Of a DNA stretch of 64,000 nucleotides, positions 12,201 through 24,400 are shown piece by piece. The translations under genes and the position numbers were made by a program. This DNA is from Coriaria nepalensis. Lineage: Eukaryota; Streptophyta; Magnoliopsida; Cucurbitales; Coriariaceae. The DNA lies in the NCBI GenBank assembly GCA_027186245.1, contig CP114499.1, positions 4,097,001-4,161,000 of the forward strand. The letters run 5' to 3'. The number at the start of each line of letters is the position of its first letter. The first letter of the stretch is position 1. The notes under the pieces are model-generated. The model saw only the letters and a list, made by a program, of their open reading frames with translations. It searched no databases and was not told the origin of the DNA.

Positions 12201-13141
12201 GACTATATATTGATAAATGTGATATAATACTGTAGATAGTGGTGGGCCCAATAGAGCCATTAACGGAGCAACAAATACTGGGCATATGTGGGTTACAGCA
12301 ATCAACACAAGAAGCAGAGGAAGCTCTCTCACAAGGTCTAGAAGCTTTGAACCAGTCTCTAATGGACACCATAACTTCTGATTCATTGAGCATTCCTCTT
12401 AACATGCCTAACTACATGGGTCAAATGGCCATGGCCATCAATAAGCTTTCCACTGTTGAAGATTTTCTCAGACAGGTACATTACGTACGTACACACCACA
12501 CACGTACTTCTTTTCAAAGCTGGCAAGGGACCACAACTATGATCATTCTCTGACTTGATCTTGAGTGGGTGGGCCCAGGTCAGGCTAGCTATATAGCACA
12601 AAAATGGATGTTCCCTTTTAGGTTAGGATTTGGAACCAACTCTTCCAACCCCATAAAAACTAGGTACGTAGTACTAAATGCGTGTCTTCCGCCTACCCTT
12701 CCCATGTGGTGGATGTGGTTTCCCATGCAACGGAATCAGTCCACATAGATATATCAGATCTATGACTGTGCATGCATGCATGTGTCGCGCCTCTCATGAA
12801 TCAAGAATCATGATGCGATCTGGTGGGTAACGTGTATTACACGAAAAGCATGGAATGAGTCCCTCTATCTAAATGTAATGGTGTCATGGTCGTCGTAAAC
12901 GCCTGCAGCCACCGTTATTTCCGGCTTTCAGTAATATCTTATCATTTACTAAGAAAACCGTCGTCAACTTAGTATTCCTGGTCTTTTGCAGGGGGATAAT
13001 TTGAGGCAGCAGACGATACATAGGCTGGTAGAAATACTGACGACACGGCAGGCGGCGAGGTGCATGCTAGCAATGGCCGAATACTTCCATCGGCTTCGAG
13101 CTCTTAGCTCTCTCTGGTTGGCTCGTCCACGCCAAGAATGA
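9243..13141 (+). CDS. TGA10: TGA10-like bZIP transcription factor (TGA clade with DOG1 domain)
   Basis: Eleven exons: 9243-9451, 9573-9670, 10348-10433, 10534-10662, 10947-11018, 11129-11188, 11324-11401, 11479-11557, 11648-11919, 12236-12475, 12992-13141; 1,473 bp, 490 residues. All introns are GT-AG and the frame stays open. The N-terminus is Gln- and His-rich (Q24-31). Residues about 199-244 form the bZIP, with basic core QNREAARKSRLRKK and leucine heptads after AYVQQLES. The DOG1 region runs from about 272, starting FDMEYARWVEEH, to the C-terminal SSLWLARPRQE typical of TGA factors. It fits Arabidopsis TGA10 better than TGA9 or PERIANTHIA (EYARW, SENELR-like and TPAERC blocks). Family members bind TGACG/as-1 sites in the nucleus; TGA9 and TGA10 act in anther development with CC-type glutaredoxins. 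Met32 is a possible alternative start. Confidence 0.92.
10681..10710. repeat. (TTC)n microsatellite in TGA10 intron 4
   Basis: About nine TTC/CTT units just after the exon 4 donor, in the polypyrimidine sense. Confidence 0.9.
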
Positions 13142-14389
13142 TCCAGGCCACCTCATTGATCAACGCATACAATGCAATTCATCGTCGACTCGCTTAATCC
13201 GTAGCTAGCTAGCTTTCAACTAATACACCTCTGAATTAGATATATCTATAGGGCTAATATATGCTTATTTTATTTCATGCTATATAATGTATAATATATG
13301 TATGTACAGATACTAGAACAGTTGACAGACAGACAAAAGAAGATCAATCAAGGATCCAATTAGCTTAACTTGGGCCGACTAGTTTTTTCCAATTAGCCTT
13401 AAACAGTTGACTAGACGGGCCGAAAGCCGTGCCAGAATCTTATCAACTATGTTATACAGTTGCTGCAGCTCATGTCAATGATTTCATTACCATTGATGAC
13501 TGTAGTTGCGTATCAGACTTCATGTCATATAAACTTATCTTAATCAATATTTAAGTTAATAATTCTAAATATATGAAGAGTTTTTGTAACGGTAAGTATA
13601 ATTCTCACATTTAATCATAATTAGTTCTCAATAAAATCTTCTTAAGTTGGTCTAAACTGTATTGTTTAGACTATATTATTGTTTTTTTTTCCTGTTCAAT
13701 ATTCAAGTCTATCCTGAACTAGAAGCCCTCAAGTTTTGACCAGATCTAAATACTAATTATGATGCGAAGCCTCTTCCCTTTCTGTTCTCAATCCAATAAA
13801 GAAAAAATCCATAAAATAAGCTCCCGAATTTGAACAGCTAGTAATCGTCATCATCATGGACGTGAGCGTAACTCAGTGCTTACTTACATTGGAGTTAATT
13901 ATCAACATTAGACGTATGCATTTCATGAAGGGTTAAAGCAAGGGGCGAATCGGCTGTGGATCCCTATGGTTTATTTAAATTATAGATGAATTTTTTCACT
14001 TATAAGTAGATTTTTTTAATTTATCTTATATTATATTATTTATTAGTAAAGAATATATAAATGCTTAAATTTGAATGGGGATGAGATTTAAAAATTAATA
14101 TGTGAAATTAGGTAAAATGAAAGAAAAAATATATATATAAAAATTAGAAAAAAAGTATTTTGAAATACTTTTATAATCCGTCTCACTTAAATAAAAGAAA
14201 AAAAAGAAAGACAACAAAATTTGAAACTTAAAAGGCTTAAAAAGTCCCAAACACGTTAGGATAGGCTCGAACGGGCTGAGTCGGGGTGACCCGACGAACT
14301 TTAAAATATGCCCAAGCATGACCCATCAATAATGGGCCGGATTAGGCTTTTTTGCGAGGCCGAAAAATCCGATTTATTTTAATAGCTTT
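13142..14389. other. Intergenic DNA after the bZIP gene
   Basis: The first 150-300 bp are the likely 3' UTR. The rest is AT-rich. A patch at 14250-14345 has GGGCT/GGGCC words like those at the ends of the hAT element at 31964-32932, but without clear terminal repeats. Confidence 0.4.
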
Positions 14390-14860
14390 ACGTATAACCT
14401 TTACTAGGTAAAAATGAATTGGGCTTAGGAAAGTACGTTCCTTTAAGCACCAAATACCAGTGAGCATTAGATTGATTAGAGAGTCTATTAAATTGTTTAG
14501 CTAATAAAGCATTATTAAACATTTAAGATCTAACGATTTCTCCCTAACTCACCCAATTCATCTTCTTTTCATCTTTTTGTTGACCCCACCAGAAATTAGC
14601 CATAGCTTAAACAATCTTATTTGCAAAGCCTTTTGGGAGTTTGAAGACAGACATTAAGTATGTAGGGATAATCATAGCCACCGTCTTGATCAAAATTTCC
14701 TACCTCCATCAGATAACATCTTTTGTTTCCATTTTTCTAATCTAGAGAGGGCCCTCTTCTTCTCATAAGGACTCTGCTTCATACTTGATTTTATCCCATA
14801 ACACCGGAATTTCAAGATAGAAACAAAAATTACTTACAATTTTCGACCTCAAGATGTCTT
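14390..14860 (-). mobile_element. LINE (non-LTR retrotransposon) reverse transcriptase relic
   Basis: Minus-strand translation across several frames and stops gives the C-terminal part of a plant L1-type reverse transcriptase: a block around IPTYLMSVFKLPKGFANKI, then ANFWWGQQ...NWVS, then FNNALLAKQ and a KGTYFPKPNSF-like segment, in the order known for plant LINEs. At least two in-frame stops (after NKIV and NWVS) and a frameshift show it is dead. No endonuclease domain or poly-A end is visible, so it is a 5'- and 3'-truncated fragment. Confidence 0.75.
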
Positions 14861-15699
14861 CTAACTCCTCTTTCAGGGAATTAATGCTCTTAAGATTAGA
14901 TTAGATTTTTCAAATTAACTCCCTGTCCATTAAGCTGTTTCTTAATGACTTGAAAATATTGGTTAACCACTAAACAACTTGCTTTATTAAATTCATGGTT
15001 AAAATTTTCTCAAATTTTTATGTCATAAAAATGGTAATATTTGTATTTTGTCATATTCTGAATTCTTTTTTTTTTTCTCGAAGTTCAAACACAAGGGTGT
15101 TGAAATCCAAAAAAATTAAAAAAAAACTAAATAAAAAATCAACTAATGTTGTTTCTTGTAATTATTTGATCTCCTTGTTAACGTGGTTTCCGAGGTGATG
15201 ACCTTGAAAAGGCTCAGTCAACTACAAAGAAAACAAGTAATGATAGCATCGGGGTAATATTTCAGTGAATCCCCTCCATTGATAATTAGATTTAGTCTCT
15301 TGAGATTTTGTCTTAAGAAAATTAGAGATTTGTTACTAAATTTGTGGTAAGTTTGTTGTTTGTTACCTCATGTCTATTGTTAGGATTTTCTTTTTATACC
15401 AATTGGATGTCGGACATCCTCTAATTATTTTTACACATGTTATCTCTCTATTAGTGGCCCCCTTTATTCAGTTTCGCACACCTTTTCATATTGCTCATCA
15501 TTTTCCATGATATATTAGAGATTTACTCCACCTTCCTTTTACCATGATCCTTCGTACTGCCACATTAATTGGATTCTCCTTTTTGTTATATCTTCTTTAT
15601 GCTATCCTTTTTTTGTCTAGGACACCTTAAAGTCAAGCCTTTAATTCCAGTGTAAATGAGGAATTTGTGTGAGGGTTATATCAGGGTGATGAACGGTGC
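14861..15699. other. Unassigned sequence between LINE and Mutator relics
   Basis: AT-rich, frequent stops on both strands. It could hold decayed remains of either neighbouring transposon; I recognise no domain. Confidence 0.3.
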
Positions 15700-17550
15700 T
15701 AACCCTCGCATAAATCTTTACAATGCTCAACCTCCTAAGCCTTCAATATGCTCAGCCGCTCAGCCTCTTGAATCATTTTTCACTTAGCTTTAAAAGAAGC
15801 ACTCAGACTTTAGAACATTAATGTCTTTGTACAATCTTAGGTTCTATAATCAATCTGATACAAATACCAAACTGGGGGCATCCATGATCCTTTCCCATAG
15901 CCTAGTCAAGAACCAAGTTCAAAACGTTACATTCTCTGAGTCGACTATACACCATATTATCAGATAACATTGCTTATTACCATCTATTGTGGTTGCAGTT
16001 AGAAGCGTGCCTTTGTATTTAAACTTCATAAAAGTATCGTTGATACCAATAACATTTGACATAAACTGAAACTCCCTGATGAATGCTCCAAAAGGCATGA
16101 AAAAATATAAAACTTACTATCTTTATTCGTTGCCATTTTTGTTATAGTCCCCAGATTAACTAATTTAAGGATGGATGCATACCTTGGCAACATTCCTAAT
16201 AAGATCTCACGCAATAGTCCTTGCTTTCAATACCTTCCGGTAAGTAATATCTACATTGAAATCATTAAGCATCATTATTTTGATCATTTTCACTTTAGGA
16301 CACTCGTTATACCCTCTAAAAGTATTCATCACATATCGTCCAATAATAGATGAAGTTGTTTGCCGATTTCTGATATTCCTAAATGGAAAAAAACATATGT
16401 GCTCATTTTTATAAGATCAAATTTGGAAAAATGAAGAATCGTTTATTCTCGTAGCATAGAGCCACCACTGACAATTTGGGTCAATACAAATGATAACATA
16501 TGCAGTCTTATTCGACTTCTTTACCTCGAACTCTTTATTCTATCGGATTGCATGCATATGTACTTTTACCTTTAGGTCGTTCTTCGAGGAAAACAACTGA
16601 TTACAATGAAACACCCCTCCGCTTAATTCAGAAGAAGCAATCAGGAATGAATTGCTTTTAATACCGGAAAGCTCGGTAGTCGGTACAGTTGGCAGAGTAA
16701 CAAAGGGAAAAATATTGATATAATCACCATCAATCTCTTCTTTAAATTCAATTACAGGTTGTGGCAAGTCCATAAAAGGGGTAGAATCTGGGTTATCTAA
16801 AGAGATAAAGTATCAGGTATATAAAAGGTAAGTACTGCACTCATAAAATAGTCGTCTGGAATCATGAGTAAGCCATGATTGACTTTGTTGTTTTGATTAT
16901 TACCATGTTTTTCCACCATTCTTTCATCATCATCCCCATCTACACCCACATCTAAACAGTCATCTTCATATCGGTGACTAACATCATCATAATTTCTAAA
17001 ATTTAAATTTTTATCATTACTAGGATCAAGTACTCTAGTGGGTCTAAGATTCTCATGAGTATTACCAGAGTCATGTACTTTAGCGGGTAAAAACATTACC
17101 AATATCACAAGCTTCAATGAGTCTAACATTGTCATGAAAATTTGAAAGAGCAGGTATTCGACTAGACTTTTAAGACATACATATCATTTGTCCTCTTAAG
17201 AATCAACTTCACATATAATAAAGATCTACTTGGATCAGAATGCACGTGACTTAAGAACGACTTCACATTAAAGTCATTCTTTGTAAAGATGAGACACTCA
17301 TATAAAGGGGATGATGACTTATATGATAATTTCAAACCAAATTCATTTCGATCAACTTCAATAGCTTCATAGACAAGTTTCAATAGCTTTATAGACAACT
17401 TTCAATAGTTCATTATAACTTATGTTAGTTTCAACCGCAATATCTATCATTATCGTTGAGTTTTTCGAATTTAAAAGTGGTCTCATCATTTTTCCATTTC
17501 TCATCATAGTATATACGAACACATATGGCAAGTCCATTTCTAAAAAAGAA
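15700..17550 (-). mobile_element. Mutator-like (MULE/MuDR) transposase relic
   Basis: Read from 17550 downward, the fragments follow the MuDR-type order. First is an N-terminal block with PYVFVY and, after a frameshift, YDEKWKN. An acidic linker follows (16797-17135). Then comes the DNA-binding block (FSSKNDLKVKVHMHAIR, later AYVICIDPNCQWWLYA), and finally the start of the DDE transposase core, with a YKGTLLTATTIDGN-like motif and FVSD near 15880. Frameshifts and stops break it many times. Long terminal inverted repeats are not recognisable. ORFs at 16026-16214, 16540-16773, 16797-17135 and 17162-17398 are pieces of this one relic. Confidence 0.75.
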
Positions 17551-18299
17551 AAATAATTTCAAATCATTAGCTTAATTATACTAATAAAAACATATTTAAA
17601 AAAAATGGTCTAGCCCAAACCATTGAAATTAATGGATTAGTTATTTATGACTCACTGATATCAATGATCCAAAATTAACTGACCTTTTAATATTAGCGGG
17701 TGGTTAATTATAAATAAACCGTTGAGAGCTCAACAGGTCTTTGTTTTCAAACCCATTGAAAACACAAAGGATCTATAATTCTAAAAATTCCAACTTGTTT
17801 AGATATTACAAAGAAGAAGAAAAATGAAAAAGAGCATGAACAATAATGAAAACACATAAAGAATTTATGTAAATTATTTGATACTTTTGTTGAAGGATCC
17901 GATGAAGTGAATATTCGTAAATGAATTGTTTGAAGAAAGATCTGAAAAAACGGGTAAAGAAATGAAGAATGAGCTATTTTGAAAAAGAAAAAGAGAAGAA
18001 GAAAGAAGAAAGGTCTAAGAAAAATTTAACATTAGGAAAAGTTAATATTTCACCTGTTCTCAACGATAATTGTGTGCAGCTGTAACTCATGAATTAAACA
18101 ATGATAATAGTGAGTAAGATCATAAAAGTGATTAGACAAGATCTATGTGCAATTAAATTTTGATTAATGCCCCGGCTATTTAGACTAATTACCCATGGGG
18201 TAGGTGATTGGTAGACGAGCCTCGACTACTTTCCGAGACTATGGTCAAAGCCATGTCAGTGATGCCATCGTTGGGGACTCCTTGGGGACGCTAGTCAGT
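17551..18299. other. 3' flank of the ABHD18-like gene
   Basis: Contains the likely 3' UTR of the minus-strand hydrolase gene nearest 18300. Otherwise AT-rich without coding signal. Confidence 0.4.
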
Positions 18300-20258
18300 T
18301 TACCAAGGGGACTCCTTCCATTCTAGTCTGTTAAGCCCATCCACTATAGCCCGGCGAAACTCGCCATTGTGTAGAAGGAAAGATGACACGTGCCCACCGG
18401 TTACCCATCTAACTTCCGAACCGGGCCATGCCTTTTGAAGTTCCAGCACAGAATGGCCTGGAATGTAGCCATCATCCTGAAAAGTCCACGAACAAAAACA
18501 GCAAGGCCGATAAGTAACCAAGCACAAATACTACATATCAAGTGTGACATGGGAATCTAGTACTTACAGTAGCGGCAACAAATATTACAGCTTCGGGATT
18601 TTTGGGAATGGGAAAGCGTGTGACATCTGTGAGGTACAGTACATTTCGTAACCGTTCTCTCACCTCCTCAAGAGTCATAGCCGGCTTGTGGGTAGCCAAA
18701 TCGTCTCTAAGTGCTTCCCAAGCAGTGCCATGCTTTAATATGCCTTCACAGAATGCCACTACTGCAGAGTGTGGAGAGAGAAAAGGAAGGGTTGCAACAG
18801 GTGTGGGGTGAAGTGATCCTACCATTGCAGCATGTACACCTCCTATATTCCATAAAAATTATATATATATATATATATATCTAAGGAACTGATTGTGCCA
18901 AGAAAAGTCTGCTTGCTATAAGCACAAGGGATCTAGTTTTGAGGCTTACCCATACTAAGTCCACAAACACCCATCTTTCCAAATCCTACCTCAGAGTCTA
19001 ACCAGTGTAAGAGACTCCGAGCTTCTTCAATGGTTGCTCTTCCCAATAAAAGCAAGTTGCTGACACACAAGAGTTTTGCGCCACGCTGAAGCTTTGGCCG
19101 TCTGTGTCCGTAGAAGGGGCTACAGTAAACACATTTACCGTTTATCAGAAGATAATAATTGGCATTGAGTTAAAAGGAAATTTCAAATTTCAATCTTGAA
19201 GAATCTAAGTATGCAGAATTTACCACACCTCTCAAGAACCATAGTTGCAATGTTTTCCTTCACCAGCGGCCCTCCAAGACGTAATCTCCGTTCAAATGTG
19301 TGGTCTCCAGTTCCTACAAAAATGCTAAACCATATAACTCAGATAGCAATGTGCCGCATTTCAACATATAGAAACAAGATCCAATATCTCAACCATGGAG
19401 ATATCCTATTAATAACTTCATGGAAAGTAACTAAGATGATTACATCAGATCCAAAAAAACTAAGATGATTACATATGAAGATGATAGAATGTAATTTATA
19501 AGCAAAAGAAAAGAAGTTTAGAGGGGGGAAAAAAGACAGCAAAACAGATAACATCTAACAAGCGTACACCATCTCACCTCAACTTTCCATTAGAATAGAG
19601 ATAATCAGTCTCAAGCTCGATAAGCCATAAATTCAATGGTACAGAGATAATTATCACATCTTCAATATACAGATGAAAGCTGATAACTTATAGAAACAGT
19701 ATAGAGGATTAAATTGAAACATCAACACAAATTTTATGAGCGGCAAAAGAGCAAATACCTACCAAAAGAACAATGGGATAGTCTATCTTATCTCTCCATT
19801 GAAACAAATGAACAATGATATAGTTAAACTCATATTCTCAAGATTTACAATTAAAAAACATTCAAAAGTTATAGCAAGTTACCTGCAAGGTGAACCACGC
19901 AAGCCATCTTATGGGCTGGTACGAATTTGGGCATAAGCAAAGCAACTCTTGCATTATGACTCTCAGAAGGTAATGCATTAATGAGCTGCTCATCACAAGG
20001 GGTCCTGAAAATCCCTTCTCTCAAACTAGCATTCTCTGTCTCCCAAACCGTTCTCCAAATCGGTGTAATCAAAGAAGGCGGCCAATTGATTCCCTCCACA
20101 TCTGGAAACAACTGGTTGATCATCCTTTCAAGTAAATCGAGCTTCGGACCACCCCATCCTCTTGAAAAAAACGGCGGACTAAGCTTTGATCTGTGCATGA
20201 ATGCACCATACACATGGTCCAGCACATAATGGAGCATTCCGAAATTAACAGTGACCAT
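18300..20258 (-). CDS. ABHD18-like alpha/beta hydrolase
   Basis: Five minus-strand exons: 20258-19883, 19313-19229, 19119-18950, 18839-18568, 18476-18300; 1,080 bp, 359 residues. It belongs to the alpha/beta hydrolase 18 family (DUF2048), present in plants and animals. Visible features are the start MVTVNFGMLHYVLDHVYGAF, a PPFFSRGWGG block, the nucleophile elbow GLSMG with Ser209, an Asp in DDGYIPG (302/303) and His330 in TGGHVSS, so the Ser-Asp-His triad is complete. The substrate is not evident; hydrolase activity is inferred from fold and triad. An in-frame ATG at 20348 exists, but a likely 5' UTR acceptor (TTGACAG) ends at about 20311 and family members start MVTVN, so I chose 20258. Confidence 0.88.
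18861..18881. repeat. (TA)n microsatellite in intron 3 of the ABHD18-like gene
   Basis: About ten TA units close to the intron 3 acceptor. Confidence 0.85.
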
Positions 20259-21859
20259 CCTGAAAGACCTAATTTCTCCAAATGCGGTGAAAATTCGGAA
20301 GAAATCTCTGTCAATTAACGATAAACCTAGAAAATGTATTACATACATGATAGATAAGCGAATGAAGAAAAACTCTCGGTGAATTGCACTGAATCATACA
20401 AACATAGCATTCAAATCATCAGCTAGAGCTTAAACTCAAACAAAATCGGATTTGAAAGAAAGATCGGTAGAACAAAAGGAAGCGAGTTCAGAAATCAACA
20501 AGTTATGAAGTAAATTAACTGGACTACGAGATTGATTCCAGAGAAGATTAAGAAAGAAAGAAAAAAAAAAAAAGATAGCGATGAATCAAAATATTATGCG
20601 AATGATTCTTGAAGAGATAGAAGATAAAATCTGTCAAAAGGAAAAAACTGGAAGAGACAGAGACAGGTAAACCAGATTCGAGAGACGAATTGCGAGAGAG
20701 GGATGGGGGGTGAAGAAAACAGTAGGCGGATAAACAAGCCAACTGCCAGCGTGTATGTGGGGCCTACCAACTGCTGCCATCTTATCGTGGGTCCGGTTCG
20801 CCGATTCCGTATGTCGAATTGACGAATGACTGCAATGACCTTTGCTATTATATTATTTGAATTTTTGGATATAAGGATATGGGCTATTATAGGTTTGCTA
20901 AACATCCCAATTCCGGCCCATAGTGCTGGGAAATTCTTAACTGGGCTGACAACTCCGTCACTTCTCTTCATTTCAAAACTCCGTTGGATTTGAAGTATCG
21001 AGGCCCGTGCCTAACATTCGGCCCAAGTTCCAGTTTCAACATTCAACCGCTCATAATAATTAAGATAAACAAATATAAGGCGTTAGACCCAGATCAACAG
21101 ACAACAGCTTGTCTAATTACCTCATTTGTTTAGTTTAAGATGCCAATTTTAGAAGGAGCACATTCTGGATTAAGTACCTGAGCACAAAACAGTGCATGAG
21201 ACTAGCAAATTCTGGATTCGAGATTCAGTTTAAAATTTTGAATTTATCCAAACCCAAACCAAAAATATTAAATATATTAAGGATCCGATTCGAAATATCT
21301 AGGTTTGGAAGATCCGGTCAGGATATCGGAAAACCGGATCTAAATACACATCCTTAGAATGGACTGTTTAACAAACCCCATTCCTATTGGCCAATTTTAT
21401 GTACATTATATTTTCTTACCTAAACTTGTGGGAATATAAGTAGTGGATGGAGTAAAAACAATATTCCTACTCTATCAGTATATTAAAAATATTTATATTT
21501 AAATAAATAATCGTACATATTAAAATCATATAAAAGCGAAGAAATATCTATCTTGACTTTGCTTATTGAATAATGCATACCAATTTACATACGGCAAGAT
21601 GCTTACGTATTTTTGTTTCCTTTTTTGTCAAACGTATCTTATATATCTACTAATTTGCTATCGTACGGAAATTTACTTTTTATCTTTTCTTTTCCTTTTT
21701 TACATCGAAGAATCGTTCACGCGTTTTCGATAATATGATATAAATTTTTCGTACCGTGTCGGCCCATAAGAAGGCGTCCGCTACTACTATTTCAACAACC
21801 CTTGTGGTCACAGAAACTTACGTTTATAATTGCATACTTGGTACGACATCAATTCGACT

Positions 21860-21884
21860 ATATATATATATATATATATATATA
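21860..21884. repeat. (TA)n microsatellite
   Basis: About twelve TA units upstream of the small ORF. Confidence 0.9.
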
Positions 21885-22111
21885 TCTACAGGGTACGACA
21901 TCAAGTCGACCTTAACTAGTATATACACTATTTTAAAAAAAAAAATCAGAGGATAATGTATGAAAATTAAAATATAAATGTATAATTGCATGCTGTCTAT
22001 ATATGTGTATACATGCATAAAGGGTGAAGAACAGGAGCAGTAAGGTCGGTAGAGTTCTAATCAGTACAACAACATCAAACAGCTAACTAGCTAGCCTAGT
22101 TAGGTAGATAG

Positions 22112-22339
22112 ATGGGAAGAATATGCAGCAACAACGACTTCTACGCCTACTTGTTCTTGCTATGGCTCATCTCTTGCTTCTGTTTTCTTTTTCTAGCCAT
22201 GAACATGAGCTTCAACATTAGGTCCAAACTATTATTTGCTTCATCTTGGCATTGGCAAAGAGATCATCACACCAGTCATGATAATATGGTTCGGGATGAT
22301 CATGTTTGCCAACTTGTACTCTTACAACAACATAACTAA
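22112..22339 (+). CDS. Putative small membrane or secreted protein, 75 residues, unknown function
   Basis: The ORF starts MGRICSNNDF, has one strongly hydrophobic stretch at residues about 12-30 (aromatic-, Leu- and Cys-rich), and ends in a polar His-rich tail with DDHVCQLVL and a final QHN. This would fit a signal anchor or uncleaved signal peptide. I recognise no family; it lacks a CLE, IDA or other peptide-hormone ending I know. The same locus occurs in copy B (31247-31433), where the start and the tail's last 24 codons align in frame but the hydrophobic stretch is deleted and a stop follows codon 10. Similarity also extends well into both flanks, so the duplication alone does not prove coding. 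A non-coding transcript is possible. Confidence 0.4.
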   Translation: MGRICSNNDFYAYLFLLWLISCFCFLFLAMNMSFNIRSKLLFASSWHWQRDHHTSHDNMVRDDHVCQLVLLQQHN

Positions 22340-22340
22340 G

Positions 22341-23089
22341 TTCGTTCCCGATTAAAGGTTTGGTATAGAATGCTGCAAACATGTAGTTGACCGTATGTTG
22401 TTGATCGGAGAGAGATCTGGGATCGACAAAAGGTCGATTAATTAAAGATTCATAGATAGTGAATAAAGTAGTGCATATAAACTAGTCTTTTAAGTGTATT
22501 ATAGATGTCATTCGAAGAAAAGTTGCTTGTTAAGAAGTGTGATGTACGTATACATATTATTCAGATGATTATACTACTGTCTGAATATGGAGACAATCCT
22601 ATTATCACTCATCTCTTTCTATTTCTTGTGTCATGAGAAGAAAATCAACAGTAGTATCGATCATGCCTTGAGTTTCGATCGAAGTTCGCAGTTTGGAAAT
22701 AAACTCAAAGTTGAGTAAACGAATTGTGGTTGAATTAATTAATTTAAAACTATTTACATGAGATTTTTATACTAAAACGATGAAAGGGTAAGAGACAAAA
22801 ATATCTATAAACAGCCATTAACACTCTCTTGGAGCATATATGTCTATTAGATTCATTAATATAAAAGATGCTCAGATTTCCCTTTAGTCTTTTGATATTC
22901 CTCCGTTGGACTCCCCTCTTGGTACTTGTTCTTGCATTTATTATTTCTCCTCTCGGCACTATATATGTGCCTCTTGTGTACTTTGTACATACATACAAAA
23001 TCCATAATACAATCCTATTTTATCTTTGTATCATAGCTAATGCCATTTTAGAGAGGTGTCATTTTTCCTTTCGACTACTTCATTTTGTT
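22341..23089. other. Downstream part of copy A and unassigned sequence
   Basis: To about 22740 this is the 3' part of the duplicated segment, possibly the small gene's 3' UTR. From 22750 to 23089 the sequence resembles nothing I can name; it may be the decayed 3' end of the Copia relic that follows. Confidence 0.35.
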
Positions 23090-23670
23090 TAGAAGTGTAA
23101 GGATACGAGATTTGATAAGATATTCCATGATCAACAAGGAACCTTGAAATTTTCATTTATAAGTTCAGAAGCATCATCGCATTGAAAAGTCTTGATGGAA
23201 GTCAAAAGTAAATTTTCATGTTTGATTTAAAATCTATAAAGCAGTTAAGTCTAGAATCCTGAGTAATCAAAGGTAAAGGCAGGTGAATTGACTATAATCA
23301 TCAACAAATAGTATGTAGTAATGATAACCAAATAAAGAAATAACTTGAGCAAGATCCTAAATATCATAATGTATGCAAAAAGGAGAAAATTTACCACGTT
23401 CGTGGATATGCTTAAACAATAGTTTGCAACTTTTTTAGACATGAAAAGAATCACATTGTGTCGTTACATTTTGAAAATCTGAGAAAATATTAGATGATGA
23501 CCCAACTTGAGAAAGAACACTTGTATAAGGATGTTCCAATCTTTAATGCAATATGTGAGCCGGGGCAAAAGAGTATATGTGAGCCGAGAAAGCAGTAATT
23601 GAGCTACAAAGTGGGTAGATATTCTCACTGGGGAACTAGAAGGATTAGAGCACCCGAGATTTAACAATAT
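23090..23670 (-). mobile_element. Copia integrase relic
   Basis: On the minus strand, broken frames give a GAG-pre-integrase-like piece (LGHHLIFSQIF) and then an integrase core with YYILFVDDYSQFTCLY and an IKTFQCDDASELINENF-like block, the order seen in plant Copia polyproteins. Stops and frameshifts are frequent. No LTRs or reverse transcriptase accompany it. Confidence 0.65.
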
Positions 23671-24224
23671 ACAAATTTCATAAATAAATTAAATTTCAAA
23701 ATGACATTTAAATTTATAAATAAAAATTTCAAATTTTAAAATAATAACTTTCACTTTTAATAATTTTTATTTATTATTATTATTACTTCATATTTATTAG
23801 GTTAGCAACGTCTCTTAGACACTTATAACTTATATGTTATTAATGTATTTTTTATTTATTGTCACTTATTTAGCTATGTCATTTATATATTATTAATGTA
23901 TTATTTACGTATCATATTAAATTAATCATATATTATAACATTAGTATTTTATTAATTTCTTTAATATTATTCTCTTATTTAAAAATAAATTAAAAATAAA
24001 AAAAACAAAAAAAAAAGCTCTCAAGCCATCACAGATCAAAATAAAATTATGAGCCGACACAGTACGAAAAATATATTTTATAATCCATTACTATATCTAT
24101 ATTATATCATATCTCTATTTTTAAATGTATATGTAATAATAAGTCAATCTGTATCAGGCGCGGTACCCGGCATAATCCGTCAAGAAATACCACCTCTGAT
24201 TAAGATCAAATGTAATATCTATAA
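23671..24224. other. AT-rich spacer, nothing recognised
   Basis: Very AT-rich with homopolymer runs; no coding or structural signal seen. Confidence 0.4.
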
Positions 24225-24400
24225 TGCGATAAAGACAAGATCAACAGACAAGAGTTAAGATCCCAATTTCAGAAGGAGCACAAACGACAGGAAATGCATA
24301 TTTGACTTATAAAAAATTCAAAGGTCTAATGCTTTGAATGGACTATTGAGCAAACCCCAGTCCTATTGGGCCGTCTTATTTTAAAATCATAAGAAGACGT
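24225..24400 (+). repeat. Segmental duplication, copy B, left part
   Basis: Matches the 21080-21410 part of copy A: GATCAACAGACAA, a CAATTTCAGAAGGAGCACA block, and ATGGACTATTGAGCAAACCCC before CCTATTGG. It is shorter because the 140-bp stretch at 21204-21345 is absent. Confidence 0.7.

Larger units (their letters stand above)
21050..22740 (+). repeat. Segmental duplication, copy A
   Basis: Two parts of this segment recur about 3 and 9 kb downstream in the same order and orientation. The stretch around GATCAACAGACAA and GAAGGAGCACA, ending with ATGGACTGTTTAACAAACCCC, matches 24225-24400. The stretch from about 21885 to 22740, including the small ORF, matches 31030-31800. The second copy has been split by a Gypsy element. 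Copy A has extra sequence at about 21204-21345 that copy B lacks. Confidence 0.8.

Noticed and set aside
20548..20971. ORFs of 64 and 125 codons upstream of the ABHD18-like gene
   Set aside because: They overlap each other in different frames in the promoter/5' UTR region and lack any domain.
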